Shown in pieces: positions 1 through 12,181 of a DNA stretch of 64,000 bases; position 1 is the stretch's first letter, and every line of letters starts with the position of its first letter. The DNA comes from Psococerastis gibbosa (lineage: Eukaryota; Arthropoda; Insecta; Psocodea; Psocidae): the NCBI GenBank assembly GCA_963971405.1, contig OZ020491.1, positions 31,733,019 through 31,797,018 on the forward strand, in the 5' to 3' direction. The position numbers and the translations under genes were made by a program. The notes under the pieces were generated by a model. The model did no database searches, was not told where the DNA came from, and saw nothing but the letters and a program-made list of their open reading frames with translations.

Positions 1-85
1 GTGGAAACGCCACCTAAGTCTTGAATGTCTGCTACCACGTCACCGTTTTTGGAAATAGCCCTAGCCGGTCAATGGAATGGGCACC
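1..85. mobile_element. PIF/Harbinger-like MITE, right arm only
   Basis: The first 85 bases match the right-hand arm of the inverted-repeat element seen whole at 16974-17353, ending in the same terminal GGGCACC and followed by TAA. The left half lies outside the window. Family assignment rests on the TTA target duplication of the other copies. Confidence 0.7.
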
Positions 86-337
86 TAAACGTATGCTCTA
101 GTTGACATGATTCGTGTTGCTAGACAGGTTAGCACAACTATCTAACCGAACAAGTCTGAGCTTACTTAATTGGATTATAGAAGCAATGCTTTATTCAATA
201 CGGTACATACATACAATACAAAAATAAGGAGTAGCCGAAAGATGATGTACGTGGCAGATGTTAGGCATCTCTGGTTCACGGACGAGGGCTGCACGGACTG
301 GGCGAGTATTTTATGAAACATTATAGTTGTGTAGTTA

Positions 338-594
338 GTTGCGTAAGGGTTGGTAGGTTACCTTAGGCTGGTCCTGAATCTGGTAGGGCCCACGGCGAAG
401 ATGGTGAGGAAGCTCAGCACTAAAGGGTGGATAGAATCACAGATCTCCACACAATAAAAGTATTATAACCGAGAATAGATTTGAAATGGCGAAACCGACA
501 GGGTCGAGATTTCTTGAGCAACTGTCTGCTGGGTGAAGCTTATAGCAACTTGTCTGAACATGAATTCGTAGTAAAGCTATTGTATAGTGACTAC
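338..594 (+). repeat. Dispersed repeat, copy 1 (pair with 28103-28406)
   Basis: Starting at GTTGCGTAAGGGTTG this stretch is roughly 80 percent identical to 28103-28406 in the same orientation, with shared blocks around the phrases GGTCCTGAATCTGGTAG and CTATTGTATAGTGACTAC. No coding frame is preserved in both copies, so it is a non-coding interspersed repeat. The family is not recognised. Confidence 0.7.
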
Positions 595-1286
595 ATTAAT
601 AAACTAGCCTACATGTATTCTAAAACAAGGTACAATTTCATTTCTCAACTGCGCTGAATAAAGGACCCATACATTACCATCAGTTTGAAAACAGTGATTT
701 TAGTTAATTTCTTTAATTGCAGAGCCACCACTAATTTAGGTTACATTATTATTATTATTATAAATTGTAAGATATCCAGGATCTTTTCAAATAAATATTT
801 TATCATTACTATTAGTTAAGTGCGAAGATTACACTTTCATTCTGGTGGCGCATTTTAAATAAAGTTTACTTTCAACTCCAGTTATTGTCAGTTTAAGTTA
901 AGTTGTGGCTCGTTACATTATCTATTGTCTTCCATTTTATTTTCCATTTCAATGCTTGAAGTTGGAGTTCCGATTTTCAATGTTGTATACGCTTACACTT
1001 AGGTACCCTTTCACACTAAACACATATTTTGACCACCTTGTTTTGTTTTGTATTTAATAGGGCTCTATATTAGACAGGTATTGTCATCCGCCATTTTTTA
1101 TCAATTATAAGTCTTGTGTATAAGTCAAGCATTGGGTGTTTGCATATTTATTAATAGAAATTTTACGTTGTTTATATATAATTACCGTATTTAAAAAACG
1201 TTCTACCCATTACGGAAGTGATACTAAAACGTGTTTTCGTTTTTTCAATCTTTTACTTTCCTTACAATACTTACCACAAGCCTATA
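595..1286. other. AT-rich intergenic sequence, nothing recognised
   Basis: Low-complexity AT-rich DNA with an ATT microsatellite near 745-762. No frame with coding character, splice pairs or repeat match elsewhere in the window was seen. Confidence 0.5.
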
Positions 1287-1534
1287 CCGGCCGCAGGACC
1301 AAGTTGAATCCAGCGGACCAGAGCAGGTTCAAAGTTGCAGATAACTTGGTCGTCGTGTGCACAGTGCCGGTAGGGAAACATGGTAGGACTTGTCCTGGTC
1401 ACCTGCGAACTAATCGTGTGACTTCACTGTGTTTCCCAAGTGGTTCGGAATCCACTATAATCAGGTCCACTGTCCTATGGGCCCAAATTTGAGGCCTGAG
1501 TCGTTATTAACCCGACGAACACTACTACTACTAC
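1287..1534 (+). repeat. Family X retroposed repeat, partial copy
   Basis: Shares long blocks (for example around GTTCGGAATCCACTATAATC) with the copy at 9180-9528 and, in reverse, with 25637-25873. The fragment ends in an ACTACTACTAC run, a simple-repeat tail like that of the copy at 25637. A frame is partly open through it and its translation is conserved in the minus-strand copy, so it may descend from a LINE, but no known domain is visible. Confidence 0.65.
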
Positions 1535-1962
1535 CATAAGCCTATAGGAAATATAGGATACAAAATGGCGGATGACAATGGGTATATAGTGCCTTGGTAC
1601 CCATTTAAGAAATATATTTTCATTTTCTTTGATTAACTAAGATGGGCCAGTTTATGTCAATACAACCCTGAGTGCGAGAAGAGTCTACGGTGAATATCAA
1701 TTCTATTAAAGGCGTATTTTGTTACACGAATATTTTACATTTGAACACAAATCCGTATTAGAAGTTGGACCAATCAGGGAACAGGAGGAAAAGAAGCAAA
1801 AAAATGCAACAAAATGAGCGTATTGTGATATTCAAATATTATATTCTAAGCAGTAGACATGAATTCAAATTAAAGGCGCCAATCCAAAATTTGAAGAAAA
1901 TAAATGATATCAACATCACCCATTATAGAAAATAACTTAAAACAACTAACTAAAAAAAAATA

Positions 1963-2118
1963 AAGAACCAGTAGGCCTAGAAATTGGGCTGATGGGCCGT
2001 GGTTGATTTGAAAGTTGATTATGGAATTTGACTCTCATATCGACTATGGACCATCAGCCCATTTTCTACTGATTCTTCATATGACTCTGGCCGCGAAAGC
2101 CTTTGCAGTTACATTTTA
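1963..2118 (+). mobile_element. Small inverted-repeat element (AACCAGTA family), decayed copy
   Basis: Begins AAGAACCAGTAG, ends with the complementary TACTGATTCTT, and carries the family's outer tail (ACTCTGGCCGCGAAAGCC) just beyond the palindrome. The same structure recurs at 18352-18557 and 25874-26162. The centre, which in the better copies contains a hammerhead-like hairpin, is deleted here. Confidence 0.65.
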
Positions 2119-3234
2119 AAAAATAAACCCTAAAAAAAGTCACACCAACAGCTTTATATTAACCATTAACACGATAGTCATCACAAATCCAAGATGTCAG
2201 CCTAGCGTAAACAAATTTTTGTAAGCCAAAATCGTGGCAAAACTAAAAAAAACTTATCAGAAAAAAAATGAATATCTGATCTACCTCCTACCTCCTCCTA
2301 CCTCTAAATATTATTGAATACATAATACTAATCCTGTTCTCTTATCCGGGTTAAGAATCGAACATTTAATACGCTCCGCCCCCTTTGGTAACAAAATGCA
2401 CCAAATCCAGTAATCCAAATTCGAATTCGTGTAACAAAATACGCCTTTAATTATGTAGTTTATGTTTAAGAGGATATGCTATCGAAATCGCTGTTCAGAC
2501 CTCTTTGGTTCTGGAGTTTTGACCCACCAGAATTATGTTAATTGTAACGGCCACTCTTCCTTGGAAGCATGAAACATCAATATAGATTTTCCATGCGATG
2601 GAATTTTAATTTTAAGGCTCAGAATTTTATTAAAAAATTACAAAATAGCGCAATATTCAGAAAGGGTTCTGGAAAATGCAATCTTACCTTCAGTGGAAGA
2701 GAGATGTTTTGCATGTTAATATTAGCTAATGGTCTATATCTACATTATTAGTGTGCTATTTTCCACGATTTTGCCATAAAAACCATGATATTTAAAAATT
2801 TGTTATTTTTGTTTACAATTGGACCTGAAACCAAATAATATTTTGCACCCCAAAATGTATCGCAGTAGTTCCGAGATATTCCGCCGCATTTGCAGCGCTC
2901 TTGTTGCTGCCACGAATGTGAACGAGTATACTGCCACGAATGTAAATAATAAACAAATACTTTTTGTGTGTGAATTGAATCAAATATTGTCTTGTTCTGT
3001 GAATTGTAAGTTCGATTTTGATTAAATTACTGTTGTGAGCATCATGGCAAAACGAAAGACTAAAACGGAGTACAACAAGAAGAGTAAAATGAATTTAAAA
3101 AAGTGTTCTGTGGCATTTCAAGCCATGAAATTACTAATCGTGCCAGGTTGTTGTGTTGTTGCTTGGTAGCAAAAGGCTGATTTGAATTCGGTCGTAATGT
3201 CTCGAATAAATGTCTGCTCCCGCTGTACTGCAGC
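2119..3234. other. Intergenic; one short unrecognised ORF at 3044-3169
   Basis: Mostly AT-rich and structureless. A 41-codon plus-strand frame, ATG at 3044 to TAG at 3169, starts MAKRKTKTEY and is lysine-rich; its start sits after a run without coding signal and no splice partner is evident. It is recorded only as a possible small ORF. Confidence 0.3.
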
Positions 3235-4197
3235 TCAAGTTATACACTCGACCTTCTTCGGCTCTTCGCCTACCTTCTTTTTAAAAGACTACACTGTTCC
3301 ACACTCACGTATAGCTTGATTCAGTCGATTGTATACTACACCATTTGCAAAAAAATTACTTTGGGTATGAGCCAGTGGCCGAAACTTGTGCAAATCCTGT
3401 AAAATATCTTGTAGCGTGTTGATGGACGTCCGAGTGGACAAGGGAATTTAAATATGATGGAAGCAAACCCTTGGCTATTTTAAACAAATGTCATGCCTTC
3501 GAAGAAAATAGATTCCTCGACTCATGACTGCCACCTCTGCATCCCGGTTCCTTCTGGCATCTCTAGGTTTATTTAGGATAATACGCATAGGCATAGCTTC
3601 TGTAGAGCGTCAAGCACGGAGCAGTTTGCCGGATAAAACACTGTTATACAGTAGCTGTAGTGCGGCCGAATTAAGGAGTTGAACAAAGTGACTTTAGTGG
3701 TACATGGTAGAAGGAATTACACCTTACGAAGGAGCGACATTTTGCATTTTGTTTTACTTGTGACCGTCTCATAGTTCAAATTTAAGGTAAGGCGAGAATC
3801 AATGAGTATTCCAAGATACTTGAAGGATTTGACCCATTCTATCACCACCAAGAACCAACTTTTCCAAACACTCCATAGCTCTCGAACTAATAACCATCGC
3901 CTTCGATTTTTAATATTAAACACCATCTAGTAATGAAATTCAGTTCCGCATTCATCTTCGAAGTTAATTCTACTAGGTTTTTTCCCGCCAAGTAGATCAG
4001 CATATCAGCAAAGAAATGCTTAACACATTCCAGCAAGAACAGGTCATTGATAAAGAGAACAAACAGTAATGATCTGATTTTACTTCCTTGAACTTCACCG
4101 CAGTCTTGGGTATTAACACGCGGCTTTTTGTGGGGCACAGTGAGGCAAGCCAAAAAATATGATTCTCTATGTTAAACATTAGGCTATGACCGTGCAT
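3235..4197 (-). pseudogene. Jockey/CR1-type LINE reverse transcriptase, 3' half, broken
   Basis: Read on the minus strand, the piece at 4153-3887 resembles the RT palm approach (QGSxxxxLLFVLFINDL, then FFADMLIYLAGKNL where the catalytic FADD should be; the second Asp is lost to Met). It continues, after a frameshift, into the thumb (FKYLGILIDSRLTLN, 3830-3770) and then into the C-terminal region with degraded equivalents of PHYSYC, LNKPRDAR and FFANG down to about 3240. Several stops and frameshifts interrupt it, so it is a dead, 5'-truncated copy. Confidence 0.8.
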
Positions 4198-4207
4198 TTT
4201 AATTTTT

Positions 4208-4881
4208 GCTTTCCAATTTATACGTAGTATAAGGAAAGCTTTGTGACGGTCAACATTTCAGCGGATTTAAGCGTTTTGATGTCCCAGGAACCCAAAAAGT
4301 GGGTTTTACGAAATGTCTGGCTATCTGTCGATTTCCGGGCAAACTATTCCGTCGATTTTGGTGAAATTTGGCACGTAGGCTTACAAAAATCATACCTCGA
4401 GATGATTTTCATTTCTATTTTGGGCTAACTTTATTTGGGGGGGTTATTCTCAAAAACGTTATTAATGTTAACAAAATGCAGTGGGTCGCTTGCCCCTTGG
4501 TAGTTTGCTTCTGGGGGTAAAAAAAAAAATTTCAGTGGAATCTTTCTGTCGATGAATTCTACCCTCAGGTATGTTTTAGGTGTTCAATAGAGTAACAAAG
4601 CCAAACAGGTTGCTTTCCTAAAAATATTTGCTTCTGTGCAAAAAATAATTTTTTGAAGATATTATGGAAAAATCACGCTCCAATACATTGCGTGCCGTGT
4701 CATTGTTACTACTGTTACAATGTAATGGTCTGTTCGTTCCAGAATATGCAATTGAGTTTTAAGGGGTTGTCAATATATAGATGTCCCCCCCCCCCCCCTT
4801 AGGCATCCGAAATTTATCCATGAGGAAATTATTTACTATGAAATTACACATTGTCTATCTACTAATTTACAAATTGGAAAG
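4208..4881 (+). repeat. Family Z element, complete-looking copy
   Basis: Opens with GCTTTCCAATTTATACGTAG and closes with AAATTGGAAAGC, giving a short terminal inverted repeat. The same sequence in longer form lies at 13710-14557, and related truncated copies are at 23162-23503 and 36774-36856 (both minus). A C-run at 4784-4798 is a shared weak point of the family. Non-autonomous DNA transposon is the most likely class, but no transposase and no clear target duplication were seen. Confidence 0.6.
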
Positions 4882-4904
4882 CATGTTTGCATTATATCAA
4901 AAAT

Positions 4905-6289
4905 TTATTTTTGTCGCTTACACCCATGCAGGCCTTTTTTTTTACGGCGCCTCATCCCTCCCACGGGGTCAGTGGCACGGATCTTATTCTTCCAGGTGTT
5001 TCGGTTTTTGGAATCAATCATATCCGGCGAGAGACCGAAGGTTCTGAGGTCCTCTCTCACTTTCGTTACAAGGGACATCCTCGGTCGTCCTATAGGTCTT
5101 GGGCCCTCTACCGTGCAGTCCCTTACACGTTGTAGCAGGTGTCCATCTTCTCTTCTTAACGTATGGCCCCACCACGCCAGTCTTCGTTCCCTGACTTTAT
5201 CGGTGATCGGTGCTACTTGCATCTCCGCCCGGATGCCCTCGTTTCTCCTCCTGCCTGTTAATTTGTAACCCAGATATTAACGCAACATGCGTATCCCAGC
5301 CACATGCAGCAATTGCTCTTTCTCCTCCGCAATGGCCAGCACTCCGCTCGGTAGGTCATACACGGTCTCACCGCTTGCTTGTACGTATATGCGGAATTTG
5401 ATTTGAATTTTTCGGCATTCTCCTATCCTTCAAGATCTCCGCCATATCTCGCCACTTGGCCCAACCTGAGGTTACCCGTACTTTTACATCGTCTTCACAG
5501 CCGCCATTCTCGCGTAACGTTGCTCGTAGATATTTGAATGTCTTGGCCTTCTCTAGGTTTTGGTTATCTACTTTTATCGATCCAGGTTCCTGGCTTATGC
5601 ATTCCATGTACTCTGTTTTCTTGCGATTCACTTTAAGCCCCTGGCGCTCCACCGTTTCCACCCACAGTCTGAGAGTACTCTCGACATCTTCTCGCGAGTC
5701 TCCTACCAGGAGGATATCATCAACGAAGAGAAGGCTTTCTGGCGCTTGCCCTTGCATCTGCCTGGTCACTACGTCCATTATGAGAACGAACAACAGCGGT
5801 TCAAGGTTGACCCCTGATGCAACCCATAAGTTACTGGGAAGGTGTAACCGACCCCTGCCGCACTACGCACTCGTACATATTCTTTATTAGCCTTATATAG
5901 CTTTGCGGAACTCGTCTCTCTTCCAACACATCCCAGATTAAACTTCTCGGTATTCTATCATAGGCTTTTTCCACGTCCACGAACACAATGAACAGGTTTT
6001 TTCTTTTCTCGATGTTTTTCTAGCAGAGTCCTTGCAATGTGTCGTATATTCCATCTGTAGTTCCTCGACCTGGCATGAATCCTAGTTGGTTTTTGGAGAT
6101 GGTCTCATTTATTAGAACTCTGAGTCTTCTCTCAACCACCCTTTCCATCCACCTCATTGCATGGCAGTGCAGTTTTATAGGTCGGTGGTTGCCACAGTCT
6201 TGCACATCGCCCTTTCGCCCATCTGGCGTCTTTTTATTGTAAGTTACTTTGTTGTGGCCTAATGTTCCACGCATAGTACCTACTGTCAT
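4905..6289 (-). pseudogene. RTE-clade LINE reverse transcriptase remnant
   Basis: Three minus-strand blocks in the right order form one element. At 6289-6020: KKGDVQDCGNHRPIKL-type finger region and the LGFMPGRGTTD motif. At 5793-5368: palm with FVDDILLVGD (F-x-D-D catalytic Asp pair) and a KVNRKKTEYM segment. At 5222-4905: the C-terminal tail ITDKVRERRLAWWGH, GRPR and TKVREDLRTFGLSPDM. Frameshifts and stops separate the blocks, and the endonuclease half is absent. Palm residues are intact but the copy cannot be functional. Confidence 0.85.
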
Positions 6290-8546
6290 GTTGTTTTGAA
6301 TTAATTTCTCTGTAACCTATCGTACTGCCTCGTAAATTGTATTTATTCTATTTAGTTCATTTGTGTATAGTCTATTAGTGCTAGGGCTGAGCTGCAGGCT
6401 ACTAGTGGGGTCACAGGTGGCAGATAGCAAATATAACGCATAAGCAGTCCCCGACCAAGCAGCGGCATAATCAGAGGGTGTGGTAACAAGTCTGGTGGTG
6501 CAGGCTTGTCTAGGGAAAGCCACTAGAACCCGACGTAGACTTTGTGACGGGGCGAATAGTTGCCGCCACTAAATAAGCAACCACTACTAAGGTACTCATT
6601 TGTCATGGGGTTGGCCCCGAAGGTGAATGAACTCAATGAAGAGTCAACGGCATAAAAATGCAGAAGGCAACGAAAAACCACTGTTAGAAGGCATGTCAAA
6701 GTACACTCGATACTCTACTTACTTGACTTCGTTTTCGAATGGAAAATAGCCAACACAATGCATTAAAATGGTCGAATATTTGCGCTACAGTGATTTTTTA
6801 AACGTTATTGATATGCTCTGATAATTTTTTTTTCGGATTTTCAATTATTCGTTTATTTATTTATTAAGTTTTTTAAATTGTTATATTTACTAAAACATCC
6901 TGGGGGGGGGGCTTGACAAGTACCTGGGGGTCGCTATGCCCCCCTAACTACGCCAATGTATAGCAATCTAGCTGAGTACGTCTATCGAAAATAGGCAACA
7001 ACAAATTTTAGAAAGTTGGTTATTATGACTTAGTCGCCACTGGTAGTATGAAACAGTGCACCCGCCACTGCTGGAGCAAAAATCAATCCTGAGATTCGAA
7101 TAAAATCTTCCGAGTTCCTACTTCCTTGGGCTGGGTCTAGCAGCCTGCGGGTCGCAGGTATAAAGACCATTCAGCGAAGCAGCAGGGGGTGATGCCTCCC
7201 CTACCTTTACAGTTTACACTTTACAGCCGTGAGCCGTTGGCTCAGGGTCATCTTTGTTTTGCCAGATAGTGTCACTAGAATTAACTATTTATTAGCAGAA
7301 CATTATTAATGTTTTTGTTAAATATTTTTATATTGCCTCTATTATTTTTAAATAATATACATTTAATTTAAACTAGAAACTTAAATAGTGAAGAAAAATA
7401 TTTCGTTTTTTTTTCTTCATATTTTCATCTGTGGTCTGTCCGAAATTTTTCCTACGTATTATATCCTCTTAATAAGTAATGTTTAGCCATGTTGGTATTT
7501 ATCAAGTCAGGTGAGGTGTTGCGGCCCCTGCCGCCTCGGCAGGGGGCCCTACAACAACCCCAAATTCATATCGTCCCTTCAACTAATCTATAGACCACCC
7601 CAGCCGGTTGGGCCACACGCAATATACCTGCTTCCCCCCCTACCCACAAATAACCCTCCATTGGACCTGGACCATTCTTTCATTCTTATTCTTCTATTTC
7701 TCATTGAGTCCATCAGTCCATTCCATAATCCATTATTCCATTCTCGTGCTGGATCTCCAACGGTCAAACCGATGTTATAAATATCATGTACGCCTTAATA
7801 TCAGATGGACTCTTCTCTTCACACGGTTATGGTAAGGAAATAACTTTCTACTTTTATTATACATTACTTTTATGAAACAAATCCTTAAATATTACACGCC
7901 TAGCCTAGCCCATATTGTAGGAATAGGGCTATGTGAAGTGGCTGATGCAACCCCACAGTGTCTACTTCAGAAGATTTCTATGATGATGATTGTTTATTCG
8001 TATAAGGGATTTCCTGCGGTCGGCTTCAAGTTAGCTTCCCATACACTCTAAATATTATTAAATGGGTTGCGTCCCGTTGGGCATCGCATTCATTGAATGA
8101 TTTGTAATCCTCTGTACCATGACAATGACAACAGAAATACTTGTGCATTCTCATTAATTTCAACTTGAATGCTAGTTATGTTATGATTTCAGTGAGGACA
8201 ACTTTCTTTGCAACGCAATAGTGTAATGTAACAGACTAACAGTGACGTATCGTATTAATTGTAAAGTATTGTACTGAATAAACGCTGTTTAATTATTCCA
8301 TAAGACTTGTTCCAATAGTCTAAGGAAGTAAATGATAAAATGAATAATACATGCATGCGTTTATACTTAAAAAAATAAAATAAATAGGAAATTAAATCAA
8401 TAAATCACGCCAGTCTTCAAAGTATGTGACCACTTTTGAAATTGTAGCGGGAAACGGATACCTGTCGTTTTACTCGTTTTGCGCTTTGCCCATCTAGAAC
8501 TCCCTTCGGATGTTCTCGGCAATGTTCTCTGATTGATGCTGACCTG
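6290..8546. other. Intergenic, no gene recognised
   Basis: Contains a G-run near 6902-6910 within a phrase (GGGGGGCTTGACAAGTACC ... CTACGCCAATG) that looks like a degraded transposon end, and a pyrimidine-rich tract at 7560-7760. No convincing exon, RT or transposase motif was found. Confidence 0.45.
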
Positions 8547-9816
8547 AATCACCACGAAAACTTAAATGCTGGCCTTGATCTTTGTTCTGCGCATGTGTCA
8601 GGATTGAATTGTCGAATTGGCTCTCACCCTCCAACGAGGAAGGTGTACAACTTACAAGTTCCAGAATTTTAAAATATAGCCTAAAATTAAAACCTCCACC
8701 ACTCATTTTTATCAATAGCTTTTCATGGTCCTTAAACAATATTATAGGCCTAAATGCAACCAGAATTTACTGGATTTTGATTATAGCCTTCCTATAGGTT
8801 TTACTTTTAGGCTATATTTTTAAATTCTAGAATTTTGACTTTATCAAATTATTTTTACCATAATAATTGTTAGGTATTATTAATTATGACAGCTAATTTA
8901 ATTAGTTACTGTTTTGACTTTTTTCCATGACGAAATGGAGAATCTACTGAATTGTATTACGGTATATATCGTGCCTTATGGTTGGAAATGGAATAAATAG
9001 CCTACTACTTTTATTTGTATATAGGGCCTACAGTACCTAACCTACGAACCATTTTTCATCTTTTGTCTTTCGCATCTTTGGCCCAGTAACTAGTTATGTT
9101 AGCTGCCATAATTAATAATACCTAACAATTAACCATTAATTTTGATAAAGTCAAAGTTCCAGAATTTGAAAATATAGCCAACGGCCTTACCATGTTGATT
9201 CCATTAGAGCAGAGCATGTTTCAAACTGCGGCAAACTTGGTAGTGTGCACAGCGTTGGCAGGGGAACCTGGTGGGACATGATAACGCGCTTAGGCAGTAT
9301 AAGTCGAGTCCTGGTCACCTCCGATTTAATCGTGTGACTTTACCATGTTCCCCAAGTGGTTCGGAATCCACTATAATCAGGAGGTCCACCCTGTCAGTCA
9401 ACTCCCCTTTCCCCGAGGTGAAAGAGTCTGCCCTATGGGTGCCTCAAGTTAACAAAGAGACTCACTCCACCCGCCAGGCTGACAGGGTTGCTTAAAGCAA
9501 AAATGCTGAAAGCAGGCGTTAGAAACAACAGAATTTGAAAATATAGCCTAAAAGTAAAACCTTTAGGAAGGTATGCTATAATCAAAATCCAGTGCATTCT
9601 GGTTGCATTTAGGCCTATAATATTGTTTAAGGACCATGAAAAGCTATAGATAAAAATGAGTGCTGGTGGTTTTAATTTTAGGCTATATTTTAAAATTCTG
9701 GAACTTGTAAGTTGTACACCTTCCTCGTTGGAGGGTGAGAGCCAATTCGACAATTCAATCCTGACACATGCGCAGAACAAGGATCAAGGCCAGCATTTAA
9801 GTTTTCGTGAATCACC
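8547..9816. repeat. Large fold-back (inverted repeat) element
   Basis: The left arm 8547-8899 and the right arm 9098-9816 are inverted copies of one another (about 350 bp per arm once the insertion at 9180-9528 is removed), separated by about 200 bp. Shared blocks include GTGTACAACTTACAAGTTCC and its complement. The two arms encode the same accidental peptide on opposite strands, which is how the symmetry first shows. This is a fold-back transposon or an inverted duplication; no transposase is present. Confidence 0.8.
9180..9528 (+). mobile_element. Family X retroposon inserted in the fold-back arm
   Basis: This 349-bp insertion is flanked by an exact 20-bp direct repeat (CAGAATTTGAAAATATAGCC at 9160-9179 and 9529-9548). 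A long target duplication of this size is the hallmark of target-primed reverse transcription, so family X is a SINE or a 5'-truncated LINE. Its interior matches 1287-1534 and, reversed, 25637-25873. No Pol III A/B boxes were convincing, and no RT motif is visible. Confidence 0.8.
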
Positions 9817-9862
9817 TGATGGCTGAATCTGAATTCCGCCTTCCGTCTTCTTGCTCCTTAAA

Positions 9863-10243
9863 GGCGCCTATTCCATTGACCGGCTAGGGCTATTTCCCAC
9901 AACGGTGACGTGGTAGCAGACATTCAAGACTTAGGTAGCGTTTCCACCGACCTCGCATTGCAGATTGCAAATGACATTGACGGAAATGTTTTTTTTTTTT
10001 TTTAATAGAAATCTATTAAAATGTCTGTAATTAACATATCCCATGAAGCCATTTTTTAATTTTAGTTTGTTTGTGATTTTACTGCATGATCGTTGATCAA
10101 TTTTAACTATGGCATAGAGGAAAATAAACATTTCCGTCAATTCTGCAATGCGAGGTCGGTGGAAACGCTACCTATGTCTTGAATGTCTGCTACCACGTCA
10201 ACGTTGTTGGAAATAGCCCTAGCCGGTCAATGGAATGGGCACC
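9863..10243. mobile_element. PIF/Harbinger-like MITE, full copy
   Basis: Begins GGCGCCTATTCCATTGACCG and ends with the complementary CGGTCAATGGAATGGGCACC. Inside are nested inverted segments containing GACGTGGTAGCAGACATTCA and its complement. It is a close relative of 16974-17353, including the T-run and the ATAGAAATCTATT palindrome in the middle. Flanks are imperfect for TTA duplication here. Confidence 0.75.
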
Positions 10244-10745
10244 ATATAGAATTCTATATTCCAGAGAATTCTCCGGATTTCTCCCAATTCCGGAGAATTA
10301 CAAATGGCATCGGGGACTGTCCGGAGGCTCAAGCCTGCATTTATTGGATTGTAATATTCTCCGGAAGTCCGGAATCTTGGTAGGGCACTGCGCAAGGGCA
10401 CTAGGGCAGTCTTCCTCACTCTTCCACTCAAATTCTGCATTTCTGCACTTCTGCGAGGATTAAGGATTTACCCTTACCATCCCGGCGTCATCAGTCATCA
10501 CTATTGGCCATTGGGGGCAATATTGATTATAATTTACAGGTACGGTAGTTCTATCTTATGTTCTTATACTGCCATGAAACCACTCAGAAAATGTAAGTAC
10601 CGTAATATATTTTGTCACTATTAATAGTTAAATACTGTAATTTTGTTGTAGTTCCTCTAATATGAGTAATTATGCAAATATCGAAGGTCAATAACGCTTA
10701 AGGATTCCACTGACGTCGTTTTTCAAATCAATAAGTCTGCCCTTA
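10244..10745. other. Intergenic with short CCGGAGAATT palindromes
   Basis: From 10250 to 10380 a small set of inverted repeats (TTCTCCGGA / TCCGGAGAA) recurs four times, suggesting a degraded palindromic element. The rest is AT-rich with no gene signal. Confidence 0.35.
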
Positions 10746-11049
10746 GGCGGGGTTTCATAGACATAGAGTAAAACAAACATTTCCGTCAATGTCATTTGCA
10801 TTCTGCAATGCGAGGTTGGTGGAAACCCCGCCTAATTCTTGAATGTCTGTTACCACGTCACCGTATTTGTATTTAGCCCTAGCCAGTCGGTGGAAACTGC
10901 GCCTTAGGGCGGTTATTCCACCGACCGGCTAAGGCTAATGCTGTCATGACGCCTAATGAGACTCTTATAATATGGTAGAGACTTATTAATGATGTCTGCT
11001 ACCACGTCATGCACATGCACAATGAAAAACAACGTCGGTGGTATCGGGT
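10746..11049. mobile_element. Two adjoining Harbinger-like MITE remnants
   Basis: GGCGGGGTTTC at 10746 pairs with GGAAACCCCGCC ending at 10832; the flanks are TTA on the left and TAA on the right. A further arm runs to GCGCC at 10903, followed by TTA and then a second related arm starting GGGCGGTTATTCCACCGACC at 10907 and ending near 11049. All contain the family phrase TGTCTGCTACCACGTCA or a near version. Nesting or tandem insertion into TTA sites explains the layout. Confidence 0.6.
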
Positions 11050-11230
11050 AGATGACTTGAAAAATATCAAGATGATTTGGTTAAAGCTGTGGTTTGAGTA
11101 TTACAGCTTGCTCTTGCATACCTCGCCCCTGCCAGGTAGCTTTCTTATTTGACTCGGCACCTCAATATAAAAGATAGCAACAATAACCTTCAAATGAGTG
11201 GACATAACATTATTTTCTCTTGGTTTTCAG

Positions 11231-11383
11231 AGCATGTTTTACTTAAGCGTTCAGAAGGGCAGCATCGTCTGCAAGTACAGCATGAAGTTCCGAAGGAAGG
11301 AGAGCTGTGGCCATCCTGCAATTGCAACCAAGGCCCTGTGGACTGTGCTAAAAATGAGCAAAATCTCCTGCATGCCAACATGA
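11231..11383 (+). CDS. Candidate terminal exon, unrecognised
   Basis: A strong acceptor (TTTTCTCTTGGTTTTCAG, ending 11230) is followed by a 50-codon frame starting SMFYLSVQKG and ending at TGA 11381-11383, with regularly spaced Cys. A second frame from the same acceptor is open further, to about 11451, so the true frame is not decided by sequence alone. No upstream exon was identified. It could equally be a chance acceptor in a repeat. Confidence 0.3.
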   Translation, partial: SMFYLSVQKGSIVCKYSMKFRRKESCGHPAIATKALWTVLKMSKISCMPT

Positions 11384-12181
11384 AATGGCGCTACCCGCCT
11401 TCAAATAACTATCGACGTCTTTTCAAAGCTGAACTGCAAGTTATGCTATGAAATAATCTTCTATTTAAAGGTAGGCGCATAATTCAATTAAATAGACAGA
11501 CAATCTTATTTATTAGATCCCTCATGCCCCACCATTTCCTTCTTTCATCTTTCTTTTCCTTGTCCAGTATCCCCTGGACAAGTAGCATATATTTACAAAA
11601 TACAATAACTTACATAATAATACCATAATATTATAATAATAACTTACATAATAATAACATCCCGCATCCCCAAGCTAGCGCTTATTTGGGACAAAAGACT
11701 CATAATAATAATAATAATTTTTTTATTTTTCCGAACATGTGACACACATTTTTGTCATAATCAGGGCGTCCCCTAGCTAATGGCGCGTTTTCAACGGTAC
11801 CTACACTCATCCATGAACCTGCACATGTTTTTTATTTTTTTTATTTTTAAAAGGTTAATCGCACACAAACAATTTAATGAATGTATCCGATTGACCTCTT
11901 CAGTCGCCTCAATGAGTAAATTAATACTTGTGCTGAGTTATGACACGTCTCCAATCGCATGGCGCGCAGAGACTCGTACGAGTACCACCTTGCCATCGAA
12001 GCCGATGTAATTAAATGTGTATATTATTGACTTTATGGAATGAGATATGGGTTAGCCCGCATTCCCATTTGAAAATTTTACACTGAATACGGAATACTAA
12101 AAGGGCCGAATGAGAAACGCGAGGAATCAGTAGAATCAGGATGAGTTGCTGCCGAGATTCAATCATAGAATTCTATGCAGT

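Noticed and set aside
4781..5268. Overlapping plus-strand frames
   Set aside because: They are antisense to the RTE-type LINE tail on the minus strand.
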